Shown piece after piece: positions 1 through 10,705 of a stretch of DNA of 47,287 nucleotides. Origin of the DNA: JAWKTM01 sp041399085 (lineage in GTDB: Bacteria > Planctomycetota > Planctomycetia > Pirellulales > Pirellulaceae). Below the pieces are notes generated by a model, which was not told the DNA's origin, did not search any database, and saw nothing but the letters and a program-made list of their open reading frames with translations. The stretch spans positions 1 through 47,287 of the forward strand of contig JAWKTM010000060.1 in NCBI GenBank assembly GCA_041399085.1, in the 5' to 3' direction. The first letter of the stretch is position 1. Each line of letters opens with the position of its first letter. A program made the position numbers and the translations under genes.

Positions 1-38
1 TAAGTTCTTCGTGTTGTTTAGCCATTTCGGAGGCATGT

Positions 39-1406
39 ATGTTTCGGTCTCAGATTTCTCGTCGCACGGTTTTGCGAGGTCTCGGCGTCTCGGTGGCTTT
101 GCCGTGGCTGGAGGCGATGGGGCCGCTTACGGCTTGGGCTGGAACGACCGAAGCGGAGAAGGCAGCTCCGAATCGGTTGGCGTTTCTGTATGTGCCCAAT
201 GGAGTGAACATGGCCGATTGGACTCCGGCCAGCGACGGCGCCGACTTCGAGCTGACTCCGATTCTGAAGCCGCTGGAGAACGTGCGGGACAAGCTGATGG
301 TTCTCTCGGGGCTTACGGCCGATAAAGCTCGACCGCATGGGGACGGAGGCGGCGATCATGCGCGAGCATTAGCGGCGTTTCTCACGGGAGCTCAGCCGCG
401 GAAGACCGACGGCACGGACATTCGAGCGGGGATTTCGGTCGATCAAGTCGCGGCGGCGCGGTTGGCCGATCGCACGCGGTTGGCTTCGCTGGAGATCGGC
501 TGTGAACAGGGGTCGATGGCCGGCAACTGCGATTCGGGGTATAGCTGTGTCTACTCGTCGACCATGTCGTGGAAATCGGCGACGCAACCGCTGCCGAAAG
601 AAGTGAATCCGAAACTGGTCTTCGAGCGGCTGTTCTCGACCGTGCCGGATTCGCAGCGAATCGAGCGCGACGCGCGGCGCAGAAGCATCTTGGATTTTGT
701 GCGCGAGGACTCGAAGGATTTGTCATTGCGGCTGGGGCGAAACGACGTTCGGAAGCTGGACGAATATTTCGCGGCCGTGCGAGATATTGAGCTGCGAATC
801 GAGCGGGCCGAGAAGCTGCCGCCGGTTTCGCCGCCGGACTTGAAGATGCCCGAATCGATTCCGGCCAGCTACGAAGAGCACCTGCGGCTAATGTGCGATT
901 TGATTGCGTTGGCGTTCCAGTCCGACGTGACGCGCGTTTGCACGTTTGTGTTGGCGAACGAAGGGAGCAACAAGCCGTATCCGTTCATCAACGTACCGGA
1001 TGGTCACCACGACCTGTCGCATCACGGAAACGACGAAGCGAAGAAGCAGAAGATTCGCGAGATCAACATCTTCCACACGCGGCAGTTGGCCTATCTGTTG
1101 GAAAAGCTGAATTCGATTCCCGAAGGCGATGGCACGCTGCTGGACCACGCGATGATCGCTTACGGCAGCGGCAATTCGGATGGCAATCGCCACAACCACG
1201 ATGACTTGCCGGTGTTGCTGGCGGGCGGCGGTTGCGGCACGCTTCGTCCCGGCCGGCACATTCGTTACGCCAACGAAACGCCGCTGAACAACTTGTGGCT
1301 TTCAATGCTCAACCGGCTGGAGATCGATCTCGACCGAATCGGCGACAGCACCGGATCGCTGGCGATGCTGGACGGCGAATCCGGGGAAACCGCTATTGGT
1401 GGCTGA
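39..1406 (+). CDS. DUF1552 family protein, Tat-exported
   Basis: A 455-residue protein of the DUF1552 family, typical of planctomycetes and usually encoded next to a DUF1592-type cytochrome gene; its biochemical function is unknown. The N-terminus has a twin-arginine signal (SRRTVLRGLGVSVALPWLE, residues 7-25) ending near AWAG, so it should be exported folded by the Tat system. The body shows the family segments AFLYVPNGVN, GDGGGDHARALAAFLTGAQP and, near the C-terminus, AYGSGNSDGNRHNHDDLPVL. Length is normal for the family. The ATG at 39 is chosen because GGAGG lies at 29-33, five bases upstream, and the Tat motif then sits at the right distance. The upstream partner gene, if present, lies outside the window. 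Confidence 0.93.
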   Translation: MFRSQISRRTVLRGLGVSVALPWLEAMGPLTAWAGTTEAEKAAPNRLAFLYVPNGVNMADWTPASDGADFELTPILKPLENVRDKLMVLSGLTADKARPHGDGGGDHARALAAFLTGAQPRKTDGTDIRAGISVDQVAAARLADRTRLASLEIGCEQGSMAGNCDSGYSCVYSSTMSWKSATQPLPKEVNPKLVFERLFSTVPDSQRIERDARRRSILDFVREDSKDLSLRLGRNDVRKLDEYFAAVRDIELRIERAEKLPPVSPPDLKMPESIPASYEEHLRLMCDLIALAFQSDVTRVCTFVLANEGSNKPYPFINVPDGHHDLSHHGNDEAKKQKIREINIFHTRQLAYLLEKLNSIPEGDGTLLDHAMIAYGSGNSDGNRHNHDDLPVLLAGGGCGTLRPGRHIRYANETPLNNLWLSMLNRLEIDLDRIGDSTGSLAMLDGESGETAIGG

Positions 1407-1513
1407 CGACGAACTGGGTACTGTACGCCGCGCGCCCGGTCATGGTGCTGGCCGCGCTCTCTGGTCTCGATGCGGCGTTCGCCGAGTTAATGATCGCGGA
1501 AAGGAATCCGCAA

Positions 1514-2287
1514 ATGAAACATGCAACAACGTGGTTGATCGTTGTGATCGCCGGCACGGTCGGCTGCCAACGTTCGGCCCCGCAATTGGACACGCTCAAC
1601 CCGTTCGGCGCGATGCGCGTGCCGCCTCCGTCGACCGGCGGCTATGGCCAACCGAACAGTTATTACCAATATCAGAGCCCGACGCTTCCGACCGGCACGC
1701 CGTCGTTCGAAGTTGGCAAGAAACCGGGAACGTCATTGGGAGCCAGCACAACGGGAAGCGGAGCGAACGGAATCGCGGCGGACAACGCCACGACGCTCGG
1801 CTGGTCGGACCCGGCTCGAAGCTCCGCTGTCAGCGCGAACATCGCAACGACGGCCGACGTGTTGCCCACGAATGCGATGGCGAGCGCGGTCGCAACGCAG
1901 CCGGTCAACTTGGTGAATGCCGGTACGCACGGCACGGTTGTCCCGGTCGCTCATCACGCGCCCATCGCGTCGTCGATGCCGCCAGCGACACACGTCGGCG
2001 CGCCAGCCAATCTGCCGATCGCCGTGCAAGTGGTTCCGCCTTCGGGCGCGAACATGGCCAGTCGATCGGGAGGCATGTCGGTCACGGATTTGAGTCGCCG
2101 AGCGGAACCGGCCAGTTTTCAACCTCCGCCAGATCTGATCGAGATCAGCCAATTGCCTCCCGCTCCCGTCGCAACGGCGACAGCTCGTGAGTCGGCCAAC
2201 GCGCCGATCACTTACCGCTTTCCGGAAACCGACGCTCCGATCGGATCCGGCGTATCGAATTCGCTGAAGTGGCGTTCGCCCGAGTAA
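1514..2287 (+). CDS. Putative lipoprotein, low-complexity Pro/Ala/Ser-rich
   Basis: A 257-residue protein that I cannot assign to a family. It starts with a short signal peptide (KHATTWLIVVIAGTVGC) ending in a cysteine at about residue 18 that can act as a lipobox, although -3 is Thr rather than the usual Leu. The remainder is rich in Ala, Pro, Ser, Thr and Gly, with no predicted helix bundle or repeat, and includes a Tyr-rich stretch (YGQPNSYYQYQ) soon after the cysteine. The frame is open much further upstream, into the DUF1552 gene; ATG 1514 is chosen because AAGGAA precedes it and it places the hydrophobic segment at the N-terminus. It follows the DUF1552 gene by about 110 bases and may be co-transcribed. 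Likely an envelope-anchored protein of unknown role. Confidence 0.7.
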   Translation: MKHATTWLIVVIAGTVGCQRSAPQLDTLNPFGAMRVPPPSTGGYGQPNSYYQYQSPTLPTGTPSFEVGKKPGTSLGASTTGSGANGIAADNATTLGWSDPARSSAVSANIATTADVLPTNAMASAVATQPVNLVNAGTHGTVVPVAHHAPIASSMPPATHVGAPANLPIAVQVVPPSGANMASRSGGMSVTDLSRRAEPASFQPPPDLIEISQLPPAPVATATARESANAPITYRFPETDAPIGSGVSNSLKWRSPE

Positions 2288-2493
2288 CGCGTCGGTTTCA
2301 TGTCGGCCGGCGGATGCTCGACGCCGGAAGCGATTTGCTCGCGATCACTCGCGAGTCGCTGGCGTGTTGCTGTTGACGGTTGCCCAAACGCATCGGTGTT
2401 GTTTGACACGTCCGAAGCCGCGCCGCTATACTGGCCATCGCGCGCTTTCGTAAAGTTAGGACGTCATGCATCGAGCGAAATCTGGAGGCAACC

Positions 2494-3911
2494 CATGCTG
2501 AGAATTCTCGGTCAGCCCGGTAAGGATCTGTGCGACCGCCATTTGGGCGTCACACGCCGTGATGTTTTGCGAGTCGGCGGTTCGTCGGTTTTGGGGCTCG
2601 GTTTGGCCCAGATGATGGGCTTGAAAGCCGCACAAGCCGCGTCCGAGCCAGCGGGCGGCGGCCCCGGTTGGAATCGGGCGAAGAGCATCATTTGGTCTAT
2701 CACGGGGCGGTCCCAGCCACCCCGGATCTCTGGGATCCGAAGGATGACATTGCCGGACAATGTGCGGAGCGTCTTCAAGCGATCGGCCAGCAAAGTTCCG
2801 GCATGGACGTAACCGAGTTGCTGCCGAACGGCATAAAGTGACCGATATTCCCGATTCGCTCGATGAGCTACGCCGGTCGGATTCTCCAACCATACGGCCG
2901 CGATCTGCCAGATTCGCACTGGCTACGGCCGACAAGGTGAGCCCGTCGGGACGCTTGACCGCCGTCGCCCAAGGACTATCCGAACTTTGGCTCGCAGTTA
3001 TCCGGCTCAAGCCGCCCGAAGTTCCGATGCTGCCGTTCGTGATGCCGCGTCCGTTGCGAAGGCAGCGTCGTGAATAGAGCGCAGCCGGCTTTTTGGGCAG
3101 GCCTTCGATCCGTACCCGTTCCCGCCTGGGGACGACGCTTATGGGCAAGATAGACAAGATCCGCGTCGACGACACGGTGGTACGGCCGGTCAGCTTCAAC
3201 GGCGGGCTCGGTTGCGGCAGGATTGGTCAATACCGGAATGCAGACATCGACAAGGCGGTGTCCAAGTATGATTGAACTGAGTACTACGATTCGGCAACGT
3301 TTGATTCTGTCGGGCCGAGCGCGGGACGCGTTCGATTTGGACAAGGAATCCGCCGCATTGCGTGACCGTTATGGCCGCAACACGTTTGGTCAATGTTGCC
3401 TGCTGGCTCGCCGTTTGGTCGAAGCTGGCACGCGCGTGGTCGAAGTGATTTGGCCCAAGGTCGCCAACAGCGACAATCACTCGTGGGACGTGCATACGGG
3501 TCTGACGAATCGGATGAAGAACCAATCGGCTCCGATGCTCGACTCCGGCCTGTCCGCGTTGATTTCCGACCTGGACGATCGCGGCCTGCTGGACGAAACG
3601 TTGGTCGTGGCGATTGGCGAATTCAGCGGACGCAACAGCGCGGCGTAAGCACTTCGGGCAACAACAGCGACGATGGCCGCGACCCTGGCCCTATTGCTAC
3701 ACGGCCTGCGTTGCCGGCGGCATTAAGCGGCTTCGTATACGGCGAAGAGCGATCCGGCAATGGCGCGCCACTACGCGTCCGGTCCATCGATCGAGCTGTT
3801 GGCGACGATGTCATCATCAGTCGGCATCAATCCGAAACGTCGTCTACAACCACTTGAACCAACCCCGCGAGCCAGTCAAAGCCCAAGCCCGTCACCGGCC
3901 TTTTTGGTTGA
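2494..3911 (+). pseudogene. Decayed DUF1501 family gene
   Basis: A DUF1501 (sulfatase-like fold, Tat-exported) gene broken into several frames. The first stretch from ATG 2494 has the Tat-like signal TRRDVLRVGGSSVLGLGLAQ and GWNRAKSII, where the family continues into its conserved GGPSH region, lost here. PDNVRSVFK follows in the same frame near 2755. AFDPYPFPPGDD appears in a second frame near 3101. The best-preserved block, about 3268-3648, reads RDRYGRNTFGQCCLLARRLV and LLDETLVVAIGEF. Further pieces in other frames give GFVYG, LLATM, GINP and VYNHLNQPRE, and the usual C-terminus PVTGLFG ends at TGA 3909-3911. At least five frame changes plus lost motifs mean this is a true pseudogene, not a single sequencing slip. 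An intact DUF1501 of another subtype lies at 31210-32664. Confidence 0.88.
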
Positions 3912-3965
3912 TCGCGTTAAGTCCGGCGTTGAAGCACCCTTCCAAATAAACCAAGTTAGATATGT

Positions 3966-4000
3966 CGGCCAGGAGTTACGCCCCTGGCCGGCCTTTGTTT
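3966..4000 (+). terminator. Hairpin terminator after DUF1501 pseudogene
   Basis: CGGCCAGG at 3966-3973 pairs with CCTGGCCG at 3983-3990, followed by the T-rich run CCTTTGTTT. It lies 55 bases after the ancestral stop of the decayed DUF1501 gene and survives although the gene is broken. Confidence 0.6.
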
Positions 4001-4536
4001 CGGCCGTATAGTAGCTCACTGTCTTCCAGAAGTATAGCACGTCCATTGGCCTCGTTTTTCGCGTCGCACGTGTGGCAACAGTCTATTGATTTTGATGCAT
4101 GGCGATCCATAGTGTGCATCGTCAATCAACTTTGCGGAAGGTTTTTTTAGGAGCGAAGCCGAGCAGCTTCCGATGCGGGCGATCCGAGGAAAAACGCCCT
4201 TGGTCGCTCAACTGCCGCCACTTAGCTTCTGTCGCACACTCAATTCTTCAAAACCCACTACCAAATTATGAGCGTTTGCTTTGGCTCGTTCGGTAATTCA
4301 TTGGGCCGCATCACGGCAGGATTACCTCTCGTCGCTCTGCAATGGAATTGCAAGCAATTCCAGAACTGCCTAGTCATGTTAAAACACTTCAAACAGCGAA
4401 TCGCCAGCATACATAGCTGTTTTTATGTCGGGCATCGGAAACATGCCCAATATCCCTTCGCAGCTACGCACCGATAGCTGTCCGTTCCCTGTGTAGTTTC
4501 GGTTTGTAGTCTTGCAGTCAGAGGTTTGGTCTCAAT
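4001..4536 (+). other. Intergenic stretch without recognisable gene
   Basis: About 540 bases between the DUF1501 remnant and the next decayed gene. Only short open frames on the plus strand (62-69 codons), none with a signal peptide, family motif or convincing ribosome binding site. I see no RNA gene. It may include an eroded promoter region for the decayed gene downstream. Confidence 0.5.
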
Positions 4537-6217
4537 GTGTCAACGTGTTGCAGGTGCTCCGAGATCAGCGTGGTTGACATTGTTATGTGTGCCGCTTCGT
4601 TCACGATTGGCTGCGCAGCTCCGCAAAGTAAACGAGCAAAGCCAACTCTACCGCTGCTCCGGCAAGTGCCACACAATTCCGACATAGCCAACGAAATTCA
4701 TAATTTGCGGCGACTGCCATGTTGCACCCCGCCTGAGTCGTTTCCGCGTCGCGGCGAGCATCGAGAGGTCCGGGCGAGGTACAACTTCATTATGGTGAAT
4801 CGTACTGATCTTCATGTACTTGATCAGGGCGGATGTGGTCGCGTATTTCCAAGAGCGTGCCCGGACGAACTCGATCTACCCCACCCGCCTCCACTAGACG
4901 TTTGACGTTTTCCAGAAGACCGACATTTTCTGTGGCATCGGTACCCTAAACAACGTTACTGGGCGATCTCCAGCCGTCGCGCGTCCCAACTGGACAACAA
5001 CGTTGGCATCGGTCAGGCGAAAGGTGGAAGGATTGGAAGAGTTTATGGTATCCGATGCAGGTTGGCCAGTTTACAACTTGGCGGTGGATGCGCGAAGCGG
5101 AGCCCAGTCGTAACGCAAAACGCTTCGTGGCAAATGCGTAATACACGCGGAACCGACCGATTTGGACAATGATGGACGTCAGGACTTTCTAGTTGCCGAT
5201 TTAGGGAGTTTTTCCCCCGAGGATCATAGCCGAGGCGCGGTCATATGGGTTCGGCAACATGACAATGGGCAATTCGTGGGCGAACCACTCATCAACAATC
5301 TTGGACGGTATCCGATGTCCAAGTTACGGATTTCAACGGGGATCAGTTGCTCGATTTGGTCATGAATTTGGCTGGCTTAAGACGGAAGTGATCTGCAGCC
5401 TTCCTCAATAATGGCAATGTCTCCGCTGCCGGCGTCCCCCAATTCGACGAGCAGGTCGTCTGACAAGCGGCACGGCGTGATACACGTCCCAGTTGCGGAT
5501 CTCAACTCAGACGGTCGGTCAATGACTTGTCGCGCTGATGTCAAAGGGAGTGGACGATCGTTGGATTCATCAACCGTGGTGACGGCACTGGTCGAGCCGC
5601 AAACGATCTTGCCTCCACGGGATCAGTCATTTGAAAATACCTTGAGTTCAATTGGTGGATCTGGATCGGGATGGCGATCTGGATGTTCTGTATACCAATA
5701 GGACCTGTTGGACAGCTTTCATGTCAAGCCGTATCGGTCCATTGGATCGAGGTACGAGATGGGAATTGGCATTCCCAGCTGCTCGCTATGCCCGGAGTGA
5801 TGAGAGCTATTGCGGGAGACTTGGATGGCGATACCGATTTGGACATTGTGGCTTGTGCATTTGTCCCGCCACAATCCTCGTGGAGAAGATCAACAGAAGG
5901 AGAGGATGGCCACCGTTGCATGGATAGAACAGACGGCCGCCGGTACTTGCCAACCCGCACTGGGTTGGGGCCCCTATCCACGCGGCGTTAAATTGGGAGA
6001 CTTCGACCGGGACGGCAAGTTGGATATAGCAGTGGGTAACTTTCAGGAAGATCAAGACACGGCTCTGACGCTGTGGTGGAATGATACGCGGGAGCGGCAA
6101 ATAAGACCACCAGGAGTGACGTACACTAATGAAAAGCTAATTGCCAGTCGTTCCATGAAGGCTCGGCCTACTCGCCGTTGGCGTAACGTCCTTTGTCTCA
6201 CGATTGCGCCGGAATAA
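4537..6217 (+). pseudogene. Decayed cytochrome c / FG-GAP (VCBS) repeat protein gene
   Basis: Remnant of an exported protein that combined a haem-c site with FG-GAP/VCBS beta-propeller repeats, a combination common in planctomycetes. A GTG at 4537 opens a frame with a hydrophobic segment and a possible lipobox (FTIGC). A class I haem motif, CGDCH, is preserved at about 4708-4722 in a different frame, followed by APR. Propeller calcium-loop motifs follow in changing frames: DLDNDGRQDFLVADLG (5157 onward), VTDFNGDQLLDLVMNLAG (5320 onward), DLDRDGDLDVLYTN (5656 onward), GDLDGDTDLDIVACAF (5818 onward) and LGDFDRDGKLDIAVGNFQED (5995 onward). The frame changes repeatedly and in-frame stops occur, so no full product can be made. 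The next decayed gene (TPR-CRTAC1) follows directly. Confidence 0.8.
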
Positions 6218-6239
6218 GAGTCTGGCCATGCCTGCGGAT

Positions 6240-9022
6240 TGCTAGGAAGCACATCGCACAGCGGGAATTCAAGGAGGCCAGCGAATGAATGGTTGTCGAT
6301 GGCGAAGCGGATCGCTCCTCGGTACGGCAGCGTCGAAGTAAACTGGCCCGAGTGGCTCGCCATGAAGGCCGTATGGATGACTCGCGACGTCATCTGGCAA
6401 ACGCCGCCGAGATGGGCTGGAGCGTATGGTATATCGCGTGAAGAATGGATGGCGGCGGCCCAAAGCGGCAGCATGGCGGAGCGCAAAAATACCTCCCCGA
6501 ACTACAAACCCCGGAGGAGCGATGGCGCTCGAGATCTGTCGCGTCGTGGGTTTCGCCAGGTGCGAAGCTGGCGGCTTTGGAGTTGATCGATGCTGCGTGG
6601 AAGATGGACTTCCCGAACGATCCTTACCCTGCTTCTTGCGGAGTCCTCGAGCATGATCTTGAGAACTGAAACAGGCGATCGAATTCTATCGCGAGGCGTT
6701 GCGACGCAAGCCCACGGACGGTCAGGTCGCGTTCTGCTTGGGGCGGTGTCTAATTTCCGTCCAAGCAGCCCGACGCCGCGATAGAGATTCTGGACGTCGC
6801 TATCGAGCATGCAAACCCGCTTGACCGATGCGATCGTAAAGAAAAAGGCGTTGGCTTTGCGCGACTGGGACGAACGGACGAGGCAATGGGATTGCTAACG
6901 ACTGCCGTTGATAATGATGAAAATTCGGTTGCGGCAGCACCTCGAGTCAGCTTTGGTGAAGAAATTGAGCTGGGGGAATATGAATCCGCGAGAAAGCGGT
7001 TACTTCCTTTTTCAGTTCAAGCAGCGAAGAAATCTCGAATTGCGGTTGCCTATGCATCAGCAGCTTGGAAGTCGGCAAGTCAGGCAAGCGTCATTTTCAG
7101 TCAGATTAATCATACGCGACAAATTACGAGAGGCGAAGCGTCTTGTTCGCAAAGCTGAACGAACAAGATGATGTCGAACTGCGATTCCAAATTGGGCAGA
7201 CTCTTCTAAATTATGGTGATCCCCAAGAGGGTGTGGTGGCTTCAAAGCGTGCTCGACCTTTCTCGGAAAAACCACAGTCTCACCCATGAAGCGCTGGCGA
7301 CTTACTATGAGCGTCTATCCAATGAGAATCCAGCATTTGCTCGCCTTGCTCAGCACCATCGCGACGCGATACAAGGCGACGAGGCCGATTCTGCGCCGCG
7401 TTAACACTAGCCACGTACTAGTGGGTACCGTCAGTTAGGCTTGTGCCTAGGGTGTCAGCGTTCGCTGGAACGACCCCCAGCCGCGTCGATTCCGGCAGTT
7501 CACGTCAGGATTCGAGCTTTTCCTTTGCCGAAATGTCGCCGACGATCGGTTTTCGCACCAATTTCATAGCGGTCCGTCCGGCGGGCCAACATACGGTTCT
7601 GGAGTGGGTCGGAGGTGAATTGCAGCCGCCGTTGACTTTGATTTGGACGGGCAAGTGGATTTTTCTGTTTTGCAGGTGGCGGGGTTGCGCCCATGTGTTC
7701 GGGAAGCCAGGCGTCTTATATCAAGGTTCCCGCGATTGGCACTGTCGTGACATAACGAGCCGGTCGCGATTGGAATGGCTGCCGACCATCTACACACGGA
7801 GTCCAGGCGGCGGACGTCGACAATAGCGGCTTCACCGATGTACTGGTGACGGGGTACGGTGGGCTTCAGTTGTTCCACAACCAGGGAGACGGCACCTTTA
7901 TTGGTACCCAGTCGGTCTCGTTGATGAGTCATGAACTGGGGCCGCTTGGGGAGACTTCAATGGAGATGGCAGCATGATCTATATGTCGGGCACTATCTCG
8001 ATTGGTCGTTCTCAAATCACCCGATCTGCAAATATGCCGCCCTGGATATTCGCGACGCATGTCCTCCCCAGAACGTTTTCAGGGACTTCGGGACACCGTG
8101 TACTACAGCACAGGAGACGGTCGCTATATTGATGCAACGGATGCGTTCGGCGTGCCGCCGAGGCGACCAACTGGAGTGCGCCGCGGACCTAGATGGAGAT
8201 TCAGATACGGATCTATGTAGCGAATGATACACCTGAATTTCTTATACGTAAACGACGGCAACGTACCTTTAAGAAATGGGGGTGTTGAGCGGCTGGAACG
8301 ACGTGGGGAAGTTAATGGCAGCATACTGGGTATCGACGTGGCTGATTATGACAGCGACGGCGACGTTGATCTGTGGGTTACCAACTACGTTCCAGGAATC
8401 CTTCGCTCTCTACCGCAACGAGGGGCTTCGGCCGTTCAGCACGTCAGTCGCGTCCGGCGTGAATGCGATCGGTGGACTTTACGTGGGATTTGAACGTCGT
8501 TTCATGATTGGGACGATGGCGACGACGACCTACTCGTCGTCAATGGCCACGTGTTGGCCCACCCACCGTCCGCTCCCGTGAAACAGCGACCATTCCTGCT
8601 ATCGAATCACGAAGGTCAGTTCCACACTCACGTTTCCTCGCGGGCCTTCGACATGATAACGCACCCGAGTGAGCCGAGGGCTTACCAACGCCGACGTGGA
8701 TCGGGACAGTGACCTTGACGTGATCGTCACTCATCTAGACGAGCCACCCACAGCCTTAAGGAACGAGGCGCCCTCCGCCGGCACAGTTCAGGTAAGATTG
8801 ATCGGCACACAATCGGCTCCGTGACGCGATTGGCGCGAACATGAATTCTTAAAGCCAATCGGCGCCACGGGTGCTGACCAGTGGTGCCAGCTACCTCTCC
8901 ACAAGCGAGCGAGTGGTTACGTGGCATCTTCGACCGGAGAAAACCCGTAGATGTGGCGTCCATTGTGAGAATAATAAGAAGTATAACCGTGCCGATTGAT
9001 GGCCCTGGGGCGCCTGCTTGAT
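6240..9022 (+). pseudogene. Decayed TPR - ASPIC/UnbV (CRTAC1-type) protein gene
   Basis: Remnant of a long protein with N-terminal TPR helices, FG-GAP repeats and a C-terminal ASPIC/UnbV domain, the CRTAC1-like architecture frequent in planctomycetes. TPR-like segments lie at 6250-7400 (FKEASEWLSMAKRIAP needs a frame change; AIEFYREALRRKPTDGQVAF near 6670; LFAKLNEQDDVELRFQIGQT near 7143). The FG-GAP part includes VQAADVDNSGFTDVLVTGYG (7802 onward), CAADLDGDSDTDLYVANDTP in two frames around 8180-8235, and IDVADYDSDGDVDLWVTNY (8333 onward). The ASPIC signature SGASYLSTSERVVTWHL is at 8879-8929. More than ten frame changes are needed to read it. It could originally have been two genes. The calls rest on motifs, not on a database comparison. 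Confidence 0.78.
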
Positions 9023-9213
9023 TGAAGACTTCCTTCCGTGGGATACTAACACATTAGTAGCGGGATTAGTTTTTAATCTGCTTGCAAATTTGACCGCTGC
9101 AAGTTTAGTATGACCCAGCTCGTGCGTGTGCCGATAACCGTGAAGTGATTGCCCATGCACGTGGTTCGTTTTTATCGTCATCACTTATTTGAATTGAGCG
9201 GAGGTCGAATCGC

Positions 9214-10203
9214 ATGATTGAAAAGAGTCCAGTTTTTAGGCGAAATGGCGGGTTTACGCTCGTCGAATTGCTGGTTGTGATTGCTATCATTGGCGTACTC
9301 GTGGCGATGCTACTTCCTGCCGTGCAAGCCGCACGAGAAGCGGCCCGGCGATCAAGTTGCTCGAATAATCTCAAGCAGCTCGGCTTGGCTCTGCACAACT
9401 ACCATGACACTTACAAACGATTTCCCAATCATGGCGTGTTTCACAGCAACAACAGTTCGCACAATGGGCTGACGTGGGGCGATTCCAGCAAGGGCAGTTT
9501 GCTGGTGAAGATTCTCCCATTCATCGAGCAGCAGCCGTTGTACGACAAGCTGGATTTCAGCATGGGCAAAGGATTCGAAGATCTGGTCGACGGCAACAAC
9601 AAAAAGTACCGCGACTACGATATCGAGGCGTTCCGATGTCCTTCGGCATCGCACGAAGTTAGGTTGGTGGGCGAGCGAGCGCTCAGCAATTACGCCCCCT
9701 GCATGGGCAGTCAGCGACTGCCGGGCAACGGATGTGAGGCGGTCTACCCCGGAAACATATTCGGGACTGGAGCCCAGGATCACGCGAATCGCGAGTTCGA
9801 CTCGGTGAACATTTCGGGAACCATCGCTCGCGGAGCTTGGTCGCCAACATTCGCGGAGATCAAAGACGGCACCTCGAATACGATCGCCATGGGAGAGATA
9901 CTTCCTAACTACTCCGATCACCAGAGAAACGGCTGGTTCCACTTTAACTCGCTGCATGCCGGAACCACTTGTCCGCCAAATTACAAACAGATCAACGCCT
10001 ACAATCAGCCCGCAAAATATTCGGGACCTTGCTCAGCCGTAAATGCCCACGCGGTCGCGTGGGGATATCGCTCAGAGCACCCAGGGGGATTGCAGGTCGT
10101 TCTGTTTGACGGCTCGGTGCGTTTTGTTCCCGAGACGATTGACTATCGCAACTGGCAGCGACTTGGCGACCGCCGAGACGGCGAGCCAGTTCAACCGTTC
10201 TAG
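9214..10203 (+). CDS. DUF1559 prepilin-like protein (copy A)
   Basis: A 329-residue protein with a type IV pilin/pseudopilin N-terminus: after a short leader the cleavage-methylation motif GFTLVELLVVIAIIGVLVAM (residues 13-32) precedes a DUF1559 domain. The family signature LPAVQAAREAARRSSCSNNL and the C-terminal H-X9-DG-type box (SEHPGGLQVVLFDGSVRF) are intact. Such proteins are processed by the prepilin peptidase and are extremely numerous in planctomycetes; their exact role is unknown. GCGGAGG at 9198-9204 supports the ATG at 9214. A hairpin terminator follows at 10262, then a DUF1559-associated lipoprotein gene. A paralogue of equal length and about 90 % identical residues (by eye) is at 11474-12463. 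Confidence 0.95.
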   Translation: MIEKSPVFRRNGGFTLVELLVVIAIIGVLVAMLLPAVQAAREAARRSSCSNNLKQLGLALHNYHDTYKRFPNHGVFHSNNSSHNGLTWGDSSKGSLLVKILPFIEQQPLYDKLDFSMGKGFEDLVDGNNKKYRDYDIEAFRCPSASHEVRLVGERALSNYAPCMGSQRLPGNGCEAVYPGNIFGTGAQDHANREFDSVNISGTIARGAWSPTFAEIKDGTSNTIAMGEILPNYSDHQRNGWFHFNSLHAGTTCPPNYKQINAYNQPAKYSGPCSAVNAHAVAWGYRSEHPGGLQVVLFDGSVRFVPETIDYRNWQRLGDRRDGEPVQPF

Positions 10204-10261
10204 CGTTTTGAAATGGCTTGATCGGTGCCCGTTGTCGACTACGAATCCGCGAACTATCATT

Positions 10262-10308
10262 CCGGCCGTCTTTTCTTAATTGGAAGGACGGCCGGTTGTC
10301 TTTTCGTC
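10262..10308 (+). terminator. Hairpin terminator after DUF1559 copy A
   Basis: CCGGCCGTC at 10262-10270 pairs perfectly with GACGGCCGG at 10287-10295, and TTGTCTTTTCG follows. It separates the DUF1559 gene from the lipoprotein gene, whose ribosome binding site (AAGGAG, 10311-10316) comes directly after it, so partial read-through is likely. Confidence 0.7.
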
Positions 10309-10321
10309 AAAAGGAGAACTC

Positions 10322-10705
10322 ATGTTCGGACGTATGTTGTTGGCCCGTTGCGGTGCCTTGCTCGGATTGTGTTTGGTAATCGTCGGCTGCGGCGGAAGTC
10401 CGCCCAAGCCATCCACGGTTCCCGTTACCGGAACGGTGACTTACAAGGGGCAGCCAGTCGAAGGCGCTGCGGTAAACTTCTACGTCGACGGGTCGCCCGC
10501 GCCCTCATCCGCAACTACGGATGCATCTGGCAAGTTTGCGCTGAGTTCTTTCGGGGATAAGGAAGGTGCCCCGATTGGGTCGGCAACCGTAACCGTTACG
10601 AAAATTCAAGGTGGCGCGGGTGCCGATCCAGACAACCCAGGCGCTTCTGCCTCGGCCGGAGAGCCGAAGAATTCGCTTCCCGACAAGTACGCATCGAGTC
10701 GATGA
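10322..10705 (+). CDS. DUF1559-associated lipoprotein (carboxypeptidase-regulatory-like), frameshifted C-terminus
   Basis: Small lipoprotein of the type that commonly follows DUF1559 genes in planctomycetes. Residues 1-22 form a lipoprotein signal (MLLARCGALLGLCLVIVGCG, lipobox IVGC), followed by a transthyretin/carboxypeptidase-regulatory-like beta fold (VTGTVTYKGQPVEGAAVNF, then ATTDASGKFAL). The start ATG 10322 has AAGGAG six bases upstream. As written the frame stops at 10705 after KYASSR (127 residues), but the family's C-terminus lies intact in another frame: MTSPLQSEVKSGDANDFPID followed by LTD, from 10702 to TAA 10771-10773. Adding one C to the CGAGTCGATG segment near 10699 would restore a 150-residue product. 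Either a very recent frameshift or a sequence error. Confidence 0.82.
   Translation: MFGRMLLARCGALLGLCLVIVGCGGSPPKPSTVPVTGTVTYKGQPVEGAAVNFYVDGSPAPSSATTDASGKFALSSFGDKEGAPIGSATVTVTKIQGGAGADPDNPGASASAGEPKNSLPDKYASSR

Noticed and set aside
1..38. TAA at the very first base as the stop codon of an upstream DUF1592-type gene
   Set aside because: Plausible because DUF1592 and DUF1552 genes are usually adjacent, but three bases cannot support a feature.
3099..3275. Independent small genes inside the DUF1501 remnant
   Set aside because: Short plus-strand frames here carry pieces of DUF1501 motifs in different phases, so they are fragments of one gene and not separate genes.
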